Shown: positions 27,937 to 36,943, counted from the stretch's first letter. The stretch is 64,000 nucleotides of DNA from Chryseobacterium oleae (GCF_900115055.1 NZ_FOVD01000008.1:1-64000); one strand, 5' to 3'. The notes: generated by a model not told the origin, from the letters alone. Numbers and translations: made by a program.

Positions 27937-27968
27937 AAAGACCGTTTCGAAAGAAGCGGTCTTTTTTT
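27937..27968 (+). terminator. secDF terminator
   Basis: AAAGACCG / CGGTCTTT stem with an inner TTTC/GAAG extension, followed by a T-run, 22 bases after the secDF stop. Confidence 0.85.
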
Positions 27969-28059
27969 ATGTGAGATTTGAGGGCTTCCGGGTTCCGAGA
28001 TTTGTATTTAAAAAATTAATATGTAAAGTTCAAAGTTTGAATTTATATTTACGAGTCCA

Positions 28060-28106
28060 AATCTGAAATCTAAAATCTGATGTCTGATGTCTAGAATCTA
28101 GTATCT
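28060..28106. repeat. Degenerate ATCTGAAATCTGATGTC repeat
   Basis: Back-to-back variants of TCTGAAATCTAAAATCTGATG and TCTGATGTCTAGAATC lie in the 264-base gap between secDF and the MFS gene. Related to sites at 913, 23305, 49506 and 56420. Confidence 0.5.
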
Positions 28107-28164
28107 TGACTCCTGATTCCCAACTAAACCCCACAATTTAGAACCATTATATTTCAGATTTGAT

Positions 28165-28172
28165 TAATTTTG
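28165..28172 (+). promoter_or_regulatory. TAnnTTTG box just before the MFS start
   Basis: TAATTTTG is an exact match, seven bases before the ATG at 28180, so transcription would begin at or next to the start codon. A -33 partner is unclear. Confidence 0.35.
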
Positions 28173-28179
28173 CACCACT

Positions 28180-29415
28180 ATGGAAAACTCAAGGAAAAAA
28201 GCAGCCATTGGCTTTATATTTATTACTCTGCTCATCGACATCACAGGATGGGGAATCATTATTCCTGTTGTTCCCAAATTAATTGAGGAACTTATTCATG
28301 CCGACATCAGTGAAGCTGCCAAATATGGTGGCTGGCTTGGTTTTGCCTATGCATTTACTCAGTTTATCTTTTCTCCGGTCGTAGGAAACCTGAGTGACAA
28401 ATACGGAAGGAGACCTATTATTCTGATCTCACTTTTCGGTTTTGCGGTAGATTATATTTTTCTTGCGCTTGCCCCAACCATTTGGTGGCTCTTTCTCGGA
28501 AGAGTTATTGCCGGGATCACCGGAGCCAGTGTGACAACGGCGAGTGCCTATATTGCGGATATTTCTACAGATGAGGACAGAGCTAAAAACTTTGGACTTA
28601 TCGGAGCGGCATTCGGTCTTGGATTTATTATCGGACCGGTATTAGGAGGAGTCCTTGGGCATTATGGAGCGAGAGTACCTTTCTATGCGGCAGCAGGATT
28701 ATGTCTGTTAAATTTCCTTTATGGGTATTTTGTTCTTCCTGAGAGTTTAGATAAAGACAAAAGAAGAGAGTTCGACTGGAAACGGGCGAATCCTATCGGT
28801 TCATTTAAATTTTTAGGTAAGCACCCGGAGATTTCAGGATTGATCTTTGCGCTTATTTTAATTTATATTGCTGGTCACGCTGTACAGAGCAACTGGAGCT
28901 TCTTCACCATGTATAAATTTAACTGGACAGAAAGGATGGTTGGAATTTCACTGGGTGTAGTAGGACTTTTGGTAGGTTTAGTACAGGGTGTTCTGATACG
29001 CTGGACAACGCCGAAACTGGGCGAAGAGAAAAGTATTTATTACGGATTGGCGCTCTATGCATTGGGAATGCTTCTGTTTACTTTTGCTACAGAAGGTTGG
29101 ATGATGTTTGCCTTCCTGGTTCCTTACTGTTTGGGAGGGATCTGTGGACCTGCGCTTCAGTCGGTGATCACGAAAAGTGTTCCATCCAATGAACAGGGTG
29201 AACTTCAGGGTGCACTGACCAGTTTAATGAGTGCCACTTCCATCGTAGGACCGCCATTGATGACCAATCTGTTTTACTTCTTTACCCATGATGAAGCGCC
29301 TTTTGAGTTTTCAGGAGCACCGTTCTTTCTGGCATTTATTTTAATGGCAATAAGCGTTGTAATGACCTATTATGCCTTTAAGAAAAAAGACAAAAGACTG
29401 ATCAAAAAACTCTAA
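28180..29415 (+). CDS. MFS efflux transporter, TetA-like (DHA1) family
   Basis: 411 residues with 12 helices. The first cytoplasmic loop has the MFS motif G-N-L-S-D-K-Y-G-R-R-P (about 67-77); helix 5 has the antiporter-type G-x-I-x-G-P-V-L-G-G (about 150-160). N-terminal D-I-T-G-W-G-I-I-I-P-V-V-P matches the DHA1 drug:H+ antiporters of the tetracycline-transporter type. Family resemblance does not show tetracycline export; the substrate is open. It is followed within 23 bases by an AraC-type regulator, which may control it. Confidence 0.88.
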   Translation: MENSRKKAAIGFIFITLLIDITGWGIIIPVVPKLIEELIHADISEAAKYGGWLGFAYAFTQFIFSPVVGNLSDKYGRRPIILISLFGFAVDYIFLALAPTIWWLFLGRVIAGITGASVTTASAYIADISTDEDRAKNFGLIGAAFGLGFIIGPVLGGVLGHYGARVPFYAAAGLCLLNFLYGYFVLPESLDKDKRREFDWKRANPIGSFKFLGKHPEISGLIFALILIYIAGHAVQSNWSFFTMYKFNWTERMVGISLGVVGLLVGLVQGVLIRWTTPKLGEEKSIYYGLALYALGMLLFTFATEGWMMFAFLVPYCLGGICGPALQSVITKSVPSNEQGELQGALTSLMSATSIVGPPLMTNLFYFFTHDEAPFEFSGAPFFLAFILMAISVVMTYYAFKKKDKRLIKKL

Positions 29416-29438
29416 TTATTTTAAACTAAACAGATCGT

Positions 29439-30338
29439 ATGAGCCGTATTCCCCAATATAAACCTGATGATTTCAAAACCATCCTGGATATAGATTGGGA
29501 AGAAAAGAGCATGGCAAAAAGAGAACTGAATGAATTTTTCATAGAGCCTCTCCACGTACTTAAGGACGCCAAAACGCCTTCTCAGCCGCATCGGAAAACG
29601 GTCAATGATTTTATATTCATCAGAAAGGGGAGTGTAGAAAAAATGGTATGTTCAAGCCTGTTTGATGTGAAGGAAGGGATGATCATGCTCCTTCCTCCGC
29701 ATAAGATCCGGACATTTATCCATAACACCTCCGATGTGGAAGGATTCTACTGTCACTTTTCCAATGACTTTATTGCAGACGGCCCTGGTTTAAGGTATCT
29801 GCAGGATATACTGAACCATGCTGATATTATCTATGATCCCACCTTGTATCTTGATCAGGAACACCGTGAGCGGATTTTTGTGATCCTTCAGCAGATGGAA
29901 TCTCTGTATCAGCAGAACCGGAATCTGGACCTTATCCGTTTGTATCTTTTTACTCTGTTGGGAGAAATCCGGCATTTTATAGAAAAGCTTCCGCGCCATG
30001 ATCTTTCAGTGAATGAAACGTTGGTTTTTCGTTTCCGGAAGTTGATCACAGGCCAGATTCAGCATTTACATTCGGTGAAGGAATATGCGGATCTGCTCAG
30101 TGTTTCTCCCAATCATCTCAATAAAACGGTGAAAATTACAACAGGCAAAACGGCTTCAGAAATTATCAACGAATCTTTATTGATGGAAGCAAAAGCCCTG
30201 TTATCACTGCCCCATCTTTCTGTCTCGGAAATTGCCTTTGCTTTAGGCGTTGACGATGTTTCCTACTTTTCACGATTTTTCAAAAAACACAGCGGGATGA
30301 GCCCTTCGGATTACCGGAAAGGGATTGATTTGTCCTGA
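29439..30338 (+). CDS. AraC-family transcriptional regulator
   Basis: 299 residues. The N-terminal half (to about 160) is a cupin-like sensing domain (P-H-R-K-T-V-N-D-F-I-F-I-R-K-G-S). The C-terminal 100 residues hold two helix-turn-helix units of the AraC type: Y-A-D-L-L-S-V-S-P-N-H-L-N-K and V-S-E-I-A-F-A-L-G-V-D-D-V-S-Y-F-S-R-F-F-K-K, ending G-M-S-P-S-D-Y-R-K. Position immediately after the MFS gene suggests it regulates this operon in response to an exported compound (inference). Confidence 0.9.
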   Translation: MSRIPQYKPDDFKTILDIDWEEKSMAKRELNEFFIEPLHVLKDAKTPSQPHRKTVNDFIFIRKGSVEKMVCSSLFDVKEGMIMLLPPHKIRTFIHNTSDVEGFYCHFSNDFIADGPGLRYLQDILNHADIIYDPTLYLDQEHRERIFVILQQMESLYQQNRNLDLIRLYLFTLLGEIRHFIEKLPRHDLSVNETLVFRFRKLITGQIQHLHSVKEYADLLSVSPNHLNKTVKITTGKTASEIINESLLMEAKALLSLPHLSVSEIAFALGVDDVSYFSRFFKKHSGMSPSDYRKGIDLS

Positions 30339-30413
30339 TAATCGATTTATCTGTTCTAACCATTTTCTCCTGTAATCCGGAATTTTGCGGATATAATTGA
30401 TCACGGTTAAAAC

Positions 30414-31070
30414 ATGAAAAAAATAATTATTTTTGCAGCAGGACTGTTTCCGCTGCTATTTAATTCCCAGACCCGTATCCCGGCTTCCAATCCGCCTGTG
30501 TCATTTGAAGGCTTAACCGGAAATAGAGGATTTGCTTCACAGATGACGGTAAATAAAGCATTTGAAGGAAGCAAAAGGCTGGGTTTCTTCAGTGTGGCCA
30601 ATATTTCTTCGAAATGGAATGAGAACAATTCCAAAGATGCCATGATCCAGGCTAATCTTACCTTTGAGGTTCTCAAAAATCTTCGTCTGGTAGGAGGTTC
30701 TCACTACACCCCTAATACAGGCCTTCGACCGACTGCCGGCTTCATGTATTCTAAAAATTTTAATGATTTCTTACTGATTGTTAATCCAAGGTTTATAGGG
30801 TTTTCCAAAAGCAGCATTGCCGAAGGTTTTGTCATGATGGAGTACAAGCCTAAAATCAATGAAAACTGGAAAGGATATTCCCGAATCCAGGGGCTGTATT
30901 CCGAGACGATAAAAGACGGTGAACATGCCCGGAGTTACCTGATGCTTAGAGCGGGAGTAAGTTATAAAACCATCACTTTTGGTGCCGGAGCCAATTTTGA
31001 CAGTTATGGACCTTTTAAAGAAAGTAAACAGAATTACGGGGTATTTGCGGCAGTAAGATTATTTAATTAA
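30414..31070 (+). CDS. Hypothetical outer-membrane barrel-like protein
   Basis: 218 residues: a signal peptide (to about 18, N-S-Q), then alternating hydrophobic/polar strands with Gly/Tyr/Phe spacing and a final C-terminal aromatic (V-F-A-A-V-R-L-F-N), as in small outer-membrane beta-barrels. No family recognised. It is 75 bases after the AraC-type regulator, perhaps in the same unit, which would make a regulator/efflux/outer-membrane trio. Confidence 0.6.
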   Translation: MKKIIIFAAGLFPLLFNSQTRIPASNPPVSFEGLTGNRGFASQMTVNKAFEGSKRLGFFSVANISSKWNENNSKDAMIQANLTFEVLKNLRLVGGSHYTPNTGLRPTAGFMYSKNFNDFLLIVNPRFIGFSKSSIAEGFVMMEYKPKINENWKGYSRIQGLYSETIKDGEHARSYLMLRAGVSYKTITFGAGANFDSYGPFKESKQNYGVFAAVRLFN

Positions 31071-31111
31071 ACCATTATCTTACCCATATTTTTTTATACA
31101 TCAATAAAACA

Positions 31112-31132
31112 GGGAAGCCATTACAGCTTCCC
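31112..31132 (-). terminator. Hairpin between convergent genes
   Basis: GGGAAGC / GCTTCCC (31112-31118, 31126-31132), seven-base loop. On the minus strand CTGTTTTATT follows, so it probably terminates the lipoprotein gene that ends at 31173. Confidence 0.6.
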
Positions 31133-31172
31133 CGTCTTCTATTGAAAAATATAATAATGTGTTCAGAATTTT

Positions 31173-32117
31173 TTACGGATAAAGTGATTTTGTTCCGTTG
31201 CTTACTACATTGCTTCCCAATCCGGAAAATGATACAGAGAAATTACTTGAATTAAAGCTTAAAGAACCTGTAGGAGTACATAATCCAAGTGCATATCTAC
31301 ATTGTCCGTAGGCACCGGTTCTCTTCGTAACCTTACTTTCACTTTTTGCTTTTCCTAAGCTGATATTACCCCAGTCACTCACGTCTACATTAGAAACCGT
31401 AGAACCGGAATAATAGATCGTGATCTGATACCCGATTTCTCCTCTCTTAGAACCCCAAAGCCATTTTGCAGTCCACCATTCTTTGAACCATTTTGAAGCC
31501 ACCTTCGCCTGAGCATCGGCAGGAGAAACCTCAGTAGTTCCTCTGGCATCCATCATCACAAGTCCGGCAAATACATTATCCCAGACAATACCCGACTCAT
31601 TATAGAAACAAAGAGAAGTGAACTGCTCTCCTTTATGATTCCATGAAATTTCAAGAACGTCAGTACCGGTTTTGATTTGCTCTGAAGCTGCTTCTTTAAG
31701 TCCTTTTTCAGCCTCAGCCAATTGATCTCCGGAGAATAGTGTCCCTATTTTCCCCACTTTTACAGTTTCCGGAGCCAGAATGTTTCCTTCTGCTGTAAAC
31801 TGATCTCTGTCAGAAATTAATTCCTGAGAAATGTCTATCCCTTTTTGAGTTGACAGTTTTCCTAAAACAGTGATTCCTGTGATTTGCAGGTCATTGTTCA
31901 GATATTGCTCAAGATTTTTCTTGGAATCATTAATCTGTGTCTGAACATTCTCCGGAACAACCTTTAATCCGGGGGTAATTTCCTTTTTCAGATCAGCAGC
32001 TGATACCTTAGAGGCAACAGGTTCCTGCATGATTTCACTGTTTTCATCCTGACAGGCAGTAAGCGTAAGTACCGATATCACGGCAAAAAGCTTGAAAGTA
32101 GTAACAAGTTTTTTCAT
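31173..32117 (-). CDS. Hypothetical lipoprotein, 314 aa
   Basis: A lipoprotein signal ends in L-T-A-C (Cys22), followed by Q-D-E-N; the acidic residues after Cys suit surface localisation in Bacteroidota. The mature part has a helical N-terminal third (many Lys/Gln/Glu) and a C-terminal half with Trp-rich stretch W-F-K-E-W-W-T-A-K-W-L-W-G and a Ser/Gly/Phe-rich end. The G-Q-C-R-Y-A-L-G-L-C pair could form a disulfide. No family recognised. It is a single gene. Confidence 0.65.
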   Translation of the reverse strand: MKKLVTTFKLFAVISVLTLTACQDENSEIMQEPVASKVSAADLKKEITPGLKVVPENVQTQINDSKKNLEQYLNNDLQITGITVLGKLSTQKGIDISQELISDRDQFTAEGNILAPETVKVGKIGTLFSGDQLAEAEKGLKEAASEQIKTGTDVLEISWNHKGEQFTSLCFYNESGIVWDNVFAGLVMMDARGTTEVSPADAQAKVASKWFKEWWTAKWLWGSKRGEIGYQITIYYSGSTVSNVDVSDWGNISLGKAKSESKVTKRTGAYGQCRYALGLCTPTGSLSFNSSNFSVSFSGLGSNVVSNGTKSLYP

Positions 32118-32733
32118 AGTAAATATTTAATGATTTTGTGTGTAATAAATATAATGAAATAATTGATAACTCCCGTTTGTTTGAATTAAATATTTGTTAA
32201 CTGAAAGTTGTGGGGAGGTTAAGGGGAGGAGCAAGATGCTAGATGTCAGATGTCAGACACGAGACATGAGACTTTGATACTGATGTCAATGGTGAATTTT
32301 GCTTCGCAAGTGAATGGTGAATTTTAAAGCAAAGATGCTAGATGTCAGACATGAGACTTTAATATTGATGTCAATGGTGAATTTTGCTTCACAAGTGAAT
32401 GGTGAATTTTTAATAAACGTGAGATTTCAGATATAGGAATGGTGGCTTCGAGTGCCTCAATCGCCAGATATTGCACTCCTGATTGAATATTCCAGTGAAT
32501 AAGTGATATTCCAAATGGTGGCTGAGGCACCCGAAGCCACCATCACCTATAAACCCCATTTACACTAAGACCCTCAAACTCTCAAACCCTCAAACCCTCA
32601 AACTCATAAACTCTCCAACTCAAAACCCTTGAACAGGCAGTCCGAAACCCACACCTCACCCCAAAATCTTAAAATTTGTTTAAAATTTTAGTTTACTGTA
32701 AATAAATAGTATAAACTTTCGTAATTTTACCCC
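32118..32733. repeat. 616-base repeat-rich intergenic region
   Basis: No gene. It holds, in order: an imperfect direct repeat (32233-32325 and 32332-32410; both contain GTGAATTTTGCTTC and CAAGTGAATGGTGAATTTT); a long inverted repeat with arms 32441-32459 and 32523-32541 (left arm GGTGGCTTCGAGTGCCTCA, one mismatch) enclosing 63 bases; and a run of CTCAAACCCT-type units (about 32572-32626). Near 32722-32729, TAATTTTA is a near-consensus promoter box four bases before the tatA ATG. Confidence 0.75.
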
Positions 32734-33069
32734 ATGGAATTAAGCATTGGAGAAATGGCATTGATCGCAGTGGCGATTGTTGTATTATTCGGTCCGGATA
32801 AACTTCCTCAGATAGCGCGTGACTTAGGGGCAGGCGTTAGAAAAATGCGCGGTGCAGTGGAAGACATTAAAACTGAGATCATGAAAGAAACTGATAATCC
32901 GGTTTCCGAGATCAAGCGTGAAATAGAGAAGGTAAAAGATGCGGCAAAAGACTTCAATCCCATGAAGGATATTGAAAAAGATATCGTAACGGAACCTTCG
33001 ACGACTAATGAACCTCCTAAACTAAAGCCTGCCGACGACGAAACCTACGAAGGGCCTGTAAGCAGATAA
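32734..33069 (+). CDS. tatA: Twin-arginine translocase subunit TatA/TatE-like
   Basis: A 111-residue protein with one N-terminal helix (about 5-21), the hinge F-G-P-D-K-L-P (about 22-28) and an amphipathic helix (A-R-D-L-G-A-G-V-R-K-M-R-G-A), then an acidic/basic charged tail. This is the TatA/B architecture; the F-G-P-D-K-L-P hinge fits both TatA and TatB forms, so the split is uncertain. It exports folded proteins across the inner membrane with TatC, which is not in this window. It is followed three bases later by a PAP2 phosphatase gene. Confidence 0.88.
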   Translation: MELSIGEMALIAVAIVVLFGPDKLPQIARDLGAGVRKMRGAVEDIKTEIMKETDNPVSEIKREIEKVKDAAKDFNPMKDIEKDIVTEPSTTNEPPKLKPADDETYEGPVSR

Positions 33070-33072
33070 TTC

Positions 33073-33639
33073 ATGGAGGAAATCATTCAGGAGGACAAAA
33101 AGGTTTTTCTATACCTTAATAATTTGGGCGATACTTCCTTCGACCAGCTGTGGATGCTGATTTCCAGCACATGGATCTGGGTACCGCTTTATATTATATT
33201 TCTTTACTTTTTATACAAAAATTATAAACTAAAGTCTTTAGTTTTCATTCTTATATTCATTGCACTTGGAGCTACGGTTTCAGATCAGCTGGCTAGTGTT
33301 TTCAAATATGGTGTGGCCAGGCTGCGGCCCTGCCATGATCCGAGTCTGGAACATTATATGAGGATTGTGAAGTGCGGCGGACAGTACGGGTTTTATTCTG
33401 CCCATGCGTCCAATACCTTCTTTCTGGCAGCTTATTTAAGTATTTTATTGAAAAAGAAGCTCAATTGGTTTCCATATGCTATATTTGTATGGGCTGTAGT
33501 AGTTTCTTATAGCCGAATATATTTAGGAGTTCATTTCCCGATAGATATTTTGGTGGGGGCGTTTGTTGGATCTTTATTGGGAGTGATATTTGGAGTACTC
33601 GCCAAAAAAGTCATCAACAAACAAACTATAACTTCATGA
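33073..33639 (+). CDS. PAP2-family phosphatase
   Basis: 188 residues with about five helices and the three PAP2 active-site motifs: K-x6-R-P (K-Y-G-V-A-R-L-R-P, about 75-83), S-A-H-A-S (about 105), and S-R-x5-H (S-R-I-Y-L-G-V-H, about 148-155). Members dephosphorylate lipid phosphates such as undecaprenyl pyrophosphate or phosphatidic acid at the membrane. It lies between tatA and a TPR gene; its last four bases overlap the TPR start (ATGA), so the three are cotranscribed. Confidence 0.9.
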   Translation: MEEIIQEDKKVFLYLNNLGDTSFDQLWMLISSTWIWVPLYIIFLYFLYKNYKLKSLVFILIFIALGATVSDQLASVFKYGVARLRPCHDPSLEHYMRIVKCGGQYGFYSAHASNTFFLAAYLSILLKKKLNWFPYAIFVWAVVVSYSRIYLGVHFPIDILVGAFVGSLLGVIFGVLAKKVINKQTITS

Positions 33640-34454
33640 AAAAAACTTTATTACTAACCGCATTCTTATGCGCCTCATTCAGCCTTTACGCACAGGACAA
33701 AAAAACAGCCGAAGAATGCTTCAAAAAAGCAGACTATAAATGCGCTGAAGAACAATACACCAAACTGGCAGAGAAAGAGCAGATTCAGAAATACCAGTCT
33801 GAATATTACAACAGTCTGGGAACAGCCCAAAGAAGGCTGGGGAAAACTACACTGGCTTTGAGGTCGTATGATTCAGCTTTAAAGGCTAATCCTTTATCGG
33901 CACCGGTGTATGCCAATCTTGCTTCATTGAACAGCCAGAAAGGAAACAAAACCAAAGCACTGGAATACATTGCTAAAGGTCTCACCATCGATGCTGAGAA
34001 TCCTGAATTCTACCTTACCCGTTCCAAAATCTATGATAGCCAGGGGAAAAAAGACCTTGCTTTAAATGATTTGAAGCAAATTTTAACCTTTGCTCCCGAT
34101 AATATTTACGCCAAAACAGGACTGGCAAATCTGAAGAAAAATAACGGAGATCTGGACGGCGCTTTAAAAGATTACAATCAGCTGATCTCTGAAAAACCGG
34201 AATCACTTCTCTATAATGGAAGAGCAGACGTTTATTTCAAAATGAAAAAGTCTAAAGAAGCCCTTACGGATGTGAATAAAGCTATTTCCATTGACCCGAA
34301 ATTTGCTCATTCTTACGTAACCAAAGCATTGGTTTTATTTGATACGGCAAAACCTAAGGAAGCCTGTGAAAACCTTGACCGTGCAGTCAATTTAGGCTAT
34401 GAAAAGGCTATTTTAGCAGATTACTATGCTAAGTGCGTTGTAAAACCCAAATAA
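33636..34454 (+). CDS. Secreted tetratricopeptide-repeat protein
   Basis: 272 residues. The signal peptide (cut after Y-A-Q, about 20) is followed by about six TPR units (for example G-T-A-Q-R-R-L-G-K-T-T-L-A-L-R-S-Y, A-L-E-Y-I-A-K-G and D-L-N-N-L type helices). TPRs mediate protein-protein contacts; a periplasmic scaffold is likely. It is coupled to the PAP2 gene by a four-base overlap. No enzymatic domain is seen. Confidence 0.88.
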   Translation: MKKTLLLTAFLCASFSLYAQDKKTAEECFKKADYKCAEEQYTKLAEKEQIQKYQSEYYNSLGTAQRRLGKTTLALRSYDSALKANPLSAPVYANLASLNSQKGNKTKALEYIAKGLTIDAENPEFYLTRSKIYDSQGKKDLALNDLKQILTFAPDNIYAKTGLANLKKNNGDLDGALKDYNQLISEKPESLLYNGRADVYFKMKKSKEALTDVNKAISIDPKFAHSYVTKALVLFDTAKPKEACENLDRAVNLGYEKAILADYYAKCVVKPK

Positions 34455-34520
34455 GTTAACGGAAGCTCAGTAAATAAATAGTTTCGACTATTTTTAAACC
34501 CAATAAAGAAAGATATATAG

Positions 34521-34976
34521 ATGTTGAATATTGTTCTTGTAGAACCCGAAATACCCAACAATACAGGTAACATAGGACGATTATGTGTAGGGACAGAAAG
34601 TAAATTACATCTGGTTCACCCCTTTGGATTTGTCATCAATGATAAAAATCTGAAACGGTCCGGTTTGGATTATTGGGTGCATCTCGATGTTTCAGAATAT
34701 GCCAATGTGGAGGAGTGGATCAATAGTATTCCGGATCCTTCCCGAGTTTTCTTAATGAGCTCACATGCTGAAAAATCCTATCTGGAAAATGAATTTCAGG
34801 ATGGCGACTGGCTGGTGTTCGGTAAGGAAAGTGTAGGTTTAAGTAAAGACGTTCTGGATCATTTCGGGAATCATCTCACCATTCCGATGTCAAAACTGAT
34901 CCGAAGCTTTAATATTGCTAATTCCGTTGCTTTTGTAATTGGCGAAGCGAAAAGACAGATCGGTTTAAAAGTTTAG
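34521..34976 (+). CDS. trmL: tRNA (cytidine/uridine-34 2'-O)-methyltransferase TrmL
   Basis: A 151-residue SPOUT-class methyltransferase. It starts with N-I-V-L-V-E-P-E-I-P-N-N-T-G-N-I-G-R, and has the knot motifs V-F-G-K-E-S-V-G-L and I-P-M-S-x-x-I-R-S-F-N-I-A-N-S-V-A, both diagnostic of TrmL. It methylates the wobble ribose in tRNA-Leu. It is a single gene; the 66 bases before the start contain no clear terminator. Confidence 0.94.
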   Translation: MLNIVLVEPEIPNNTGNIGRLCVGTESKLHLVHPFGFVINDKNLKRSGLDYWVHLDVSEYANVEEWINSIPDPSRVFLMSSHAEKSYLENEFQDGDWLVFGKESVGLSKDVLDHFGNHLTIPMSKLIRSFNIANSVAFVIGEAKRQIGLKV

Positions 34977-35297
34977 ATAACTATTATTATACAATTTATA
35001 AAGAGAAGTAAATCTCACGCAGATTAATCTGATGATGCAGATTTTTTACTTTTGATCATCTGCTTTATGTATATCAATGATGAGAAAAATTCGAACCATT
35101 AAGATTTCTGTTAAGCTTTTAAAAATATTAAGTTTTAGATTAGCTTTAAGGCATACAGCATAAAAAATTATTTGATTTTTTCTTAAATAAGCTTACATCC
35201 TTCATTGATCTTAATGTTTAAATAAGCGTAAAATGATAATCTGTTCTATCGGCTCAATCTGCGAGAGAATATCATTATAAACACAGAGTTGAAATTT
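34977..35297. repeat. 321-base intergenic gap with CAGATT/CTGCGAG repeats
   Basis: Between convergent trmL and rlmH. It contains CACGCAGATTAATCTG around 35030 and CAATCTGCGAGAGA around 35255, related to sequences at 4927-5010. I see no gene, and no strong terminator. Confidence 0.45.
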
Positions 35298-35771
35298 TTA
35301 ATCATTATGATAAGGCTTACCCTGAAGGATCTGGTCCGCACGGTAAAGCTGCTCCACAATAAATAAACGGATCATCTGATGCGTAAATGTCATTTTAGAT
35401 AATGACATTTTTTCGTTAGCTCTGTTATATATTTCCTCGGAAAAACCATAAGCACCTCCAATCAGAATATGAACCTTTTTAACCGAAGAATTCATCCAGG
35501 TATCAATTTTCTGGGCAAATTCACGGCTGGTGAACTGTTTTCCCTTTTCATCAAGGATGATGACGAGGTCGTTTTTATCAATATAATTCAGGAACAGCTT
35601 AGATTCTTCCTTCTTCAAAAGATCAGGAGAAAGGTTTTTTGCATTTTTTACATCAGGAATTTCTGTGATTTCGAAGTTCCAGTGTTTGGGAAGCCGGGTC
35701 AGATAATAGCTGATCAAAGAAGTGATCTCCTTGTCATCTGTTTTTCCGATACAAAGTAAGCTGATTCGCAT
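35298..35771 (-). CDS. rlmH: 23S rRNA (pseudouridine-1915-N3)-methyltransferase RlmH
   Basis: A 157-residue SPOUT methyltransferase. It methylates a pseudouridine in helix 69 of the large ribosomal RNA. Signatures: L-I-G-G-A-Y-G-F-S (about 103-111), M-T-F-T-H-Q-M-I-R-L (about 127-137), E-Q-L-Y-R-A and the C-terminal P-Y-H. Length and start agree with the family. A TATCTTTG promoter box lies on the minus strand at 35792-35799, 20 bases before the ATG. Confidence 0.96.
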   Translation of the reverse strand: MRISLLCIGKTDDKEITSLISYYLTRLPKHWNFEITEIPDVKNAKNLSPDLLKKEESKLFLNYIDKNDLVIILDEKGKQFTSREFAQKIDTWMNSSVKKVHILIGGAYGFSEEIYNRANEKMSLSKMTFTHQMIRLFIVEQLYRADQILQGKPYHND

Positions 35772-35904
35772 GTATAAAGGGTTTCAAAAGGCAAAGATAC
35801 CATTTTTAAAAAAAAGGACTGAAGCCATAAACCCTAAAAATATAGTAAGGCACGGTCTACTCCAGAGTTTTTAAATTTTTAAATCTTTCATTACCTTCAA
35901 TCTT

Positions 35905-36894
35905 TCAATAGCTAATCTCCTGCCCCTTAAATTTATTCCTGTAATCAACCGGCGTTAATCCGGTGATCTTTTTAAAAACCGTTCTGAATGTTTTTAAATC
36001 ATTGTAGCCCATGCTGTAGGTAACATCTGCAATATTAGCATCTCCGGTTTCAAATGCCTTTTTCGCTGCTTCTACTTTTACCCTTTGTATATATTCAATC
36101 GGATTTAAACGGGTTGCATTTTTAAACCGGCGGATAAAATTCCGTCTGCTCATATTGACCTCTCCTGCAATCTGCTCAACGGTGATATCTGTTTTAAATG
36201 TTTTCTCGATGTAACTCTGTGCCTTATGAATTCGATCATCGTCATGAAGCCGCTGCCCTGAGAAAACATTGAAGATATTTTGTGAAGTCCGTCCGTAATC
36301 CAATGCATAGAGTTTACTCAGTTCGACAGATATTTCTTTGCTGGAATTCTGTTCAATAAAATACAGCATCGCATTTAATGAAGAAAAACCACCGCCGCCT
36401 GTGATGATTGCTTTTGAATGGGTCACCACATGATCAGGTTTGAAATCAATAAGCGGATATCTTTTTTGCAGATCTTCCATGGCACCCCAGTGTGAGGTAG
36501 CCGGCATATGATCCAGTAAGCCGGATGCTGCAAGGAAATAAGCTCCTGTACACAGACTGATCAGCTGTACTTTTTCGTGGTATTTTGTTTTGATCCAGTT
36601 GATGAGAACATCGTTTTTGGACAGCAGAGAATCAATATCTGTGAGGTCCGTGCTCATGGGTGGAATGATAACAACATCGGTGTTAAAATTCTCAGAGATC
36701 ATTTTCGTACAGCAAAACTGCAGAGGAAGGTGAGATTGTAGGGTTTTATTCTGTACGCCTATCAGATCTATCTCAAATGGAATGTCAATTCCCTTTCTTA
36801 CAGCAGATTCATTGGCGCTCATCAGTAGAGCGGCGGTATTGGATACGGCTATTGATAGGACACTGTCATAAATAATGATTGAAATATGTTTCAT
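35905..36894 (-). CDS. GlxA-family transcriptional regulator (DJ-1/PfpI + AraC HTH)
   Basis: 329 residues. The first half (to about 195) is a DJ-1/PfpI-type domain with C-T-G-A-Y-F-L-A-A-S-G-L-L (about 115-127), the nucleophile-elbow-like block of class I glutamine-amidotransferase-like regulators. The C-terminal part has the two AraC helix-turn-helix units (V-E-Q-I-A-G-E-V-N-M-S-R-R-N-F-I-R-R-F and I-A-D-V-T-Y-S-M-G-Y-N-D), ending in T-P-V-D-Y-R. Members often control metabolism of amino acids or amines. It is divergent from the DUF1569 gene, which it might regulate. Confidence 0.9.
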   Translation of the reverse strand: MKHISIIIYDSVLSIAVSNTAALLMSANESAVRKGIDIPFEIDLIGVQNKTLQSHLPLQFCCTKMISENFNTDVVIIPPMSTDLTDIDSLLSKNDVLINWIKTKYHEKVQLISLCTGAYFLAASGLLDHMPATSHWGAMEDLQKRYPLIDFKPDHVVTHSKAIITGGGGFSSLNAMLYFIEQNSSKEISVELSKLYALDYGRTSQNIFNVFSGQRLHDDDRIHKAQSYIEKTFKTDITVEQIAGEVNMSRRNFIRRFKNATRLNPIEYIQRVKVEAAKKAFETGDANIADVTYSMGYNDLKTFRTVFKKITGLTPVDYRNKFKGQEISY

Positions 36895-36943
36895 CGCTGT
36901 ACGGATTTGATGATAAAGTTATATAAAATTTTGGCACAAAATA

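Noticed and set aside
28180..29415. Tetracycline resistance gene
   Set aside because: Only family-level similarity to TetA-type exporters; nothing in the sequence sets the substrate.
32233..32410. Possible CRISPR array
   Set aside because: Only two long imperfect units with no spacers of even length and no cas gene in the window.
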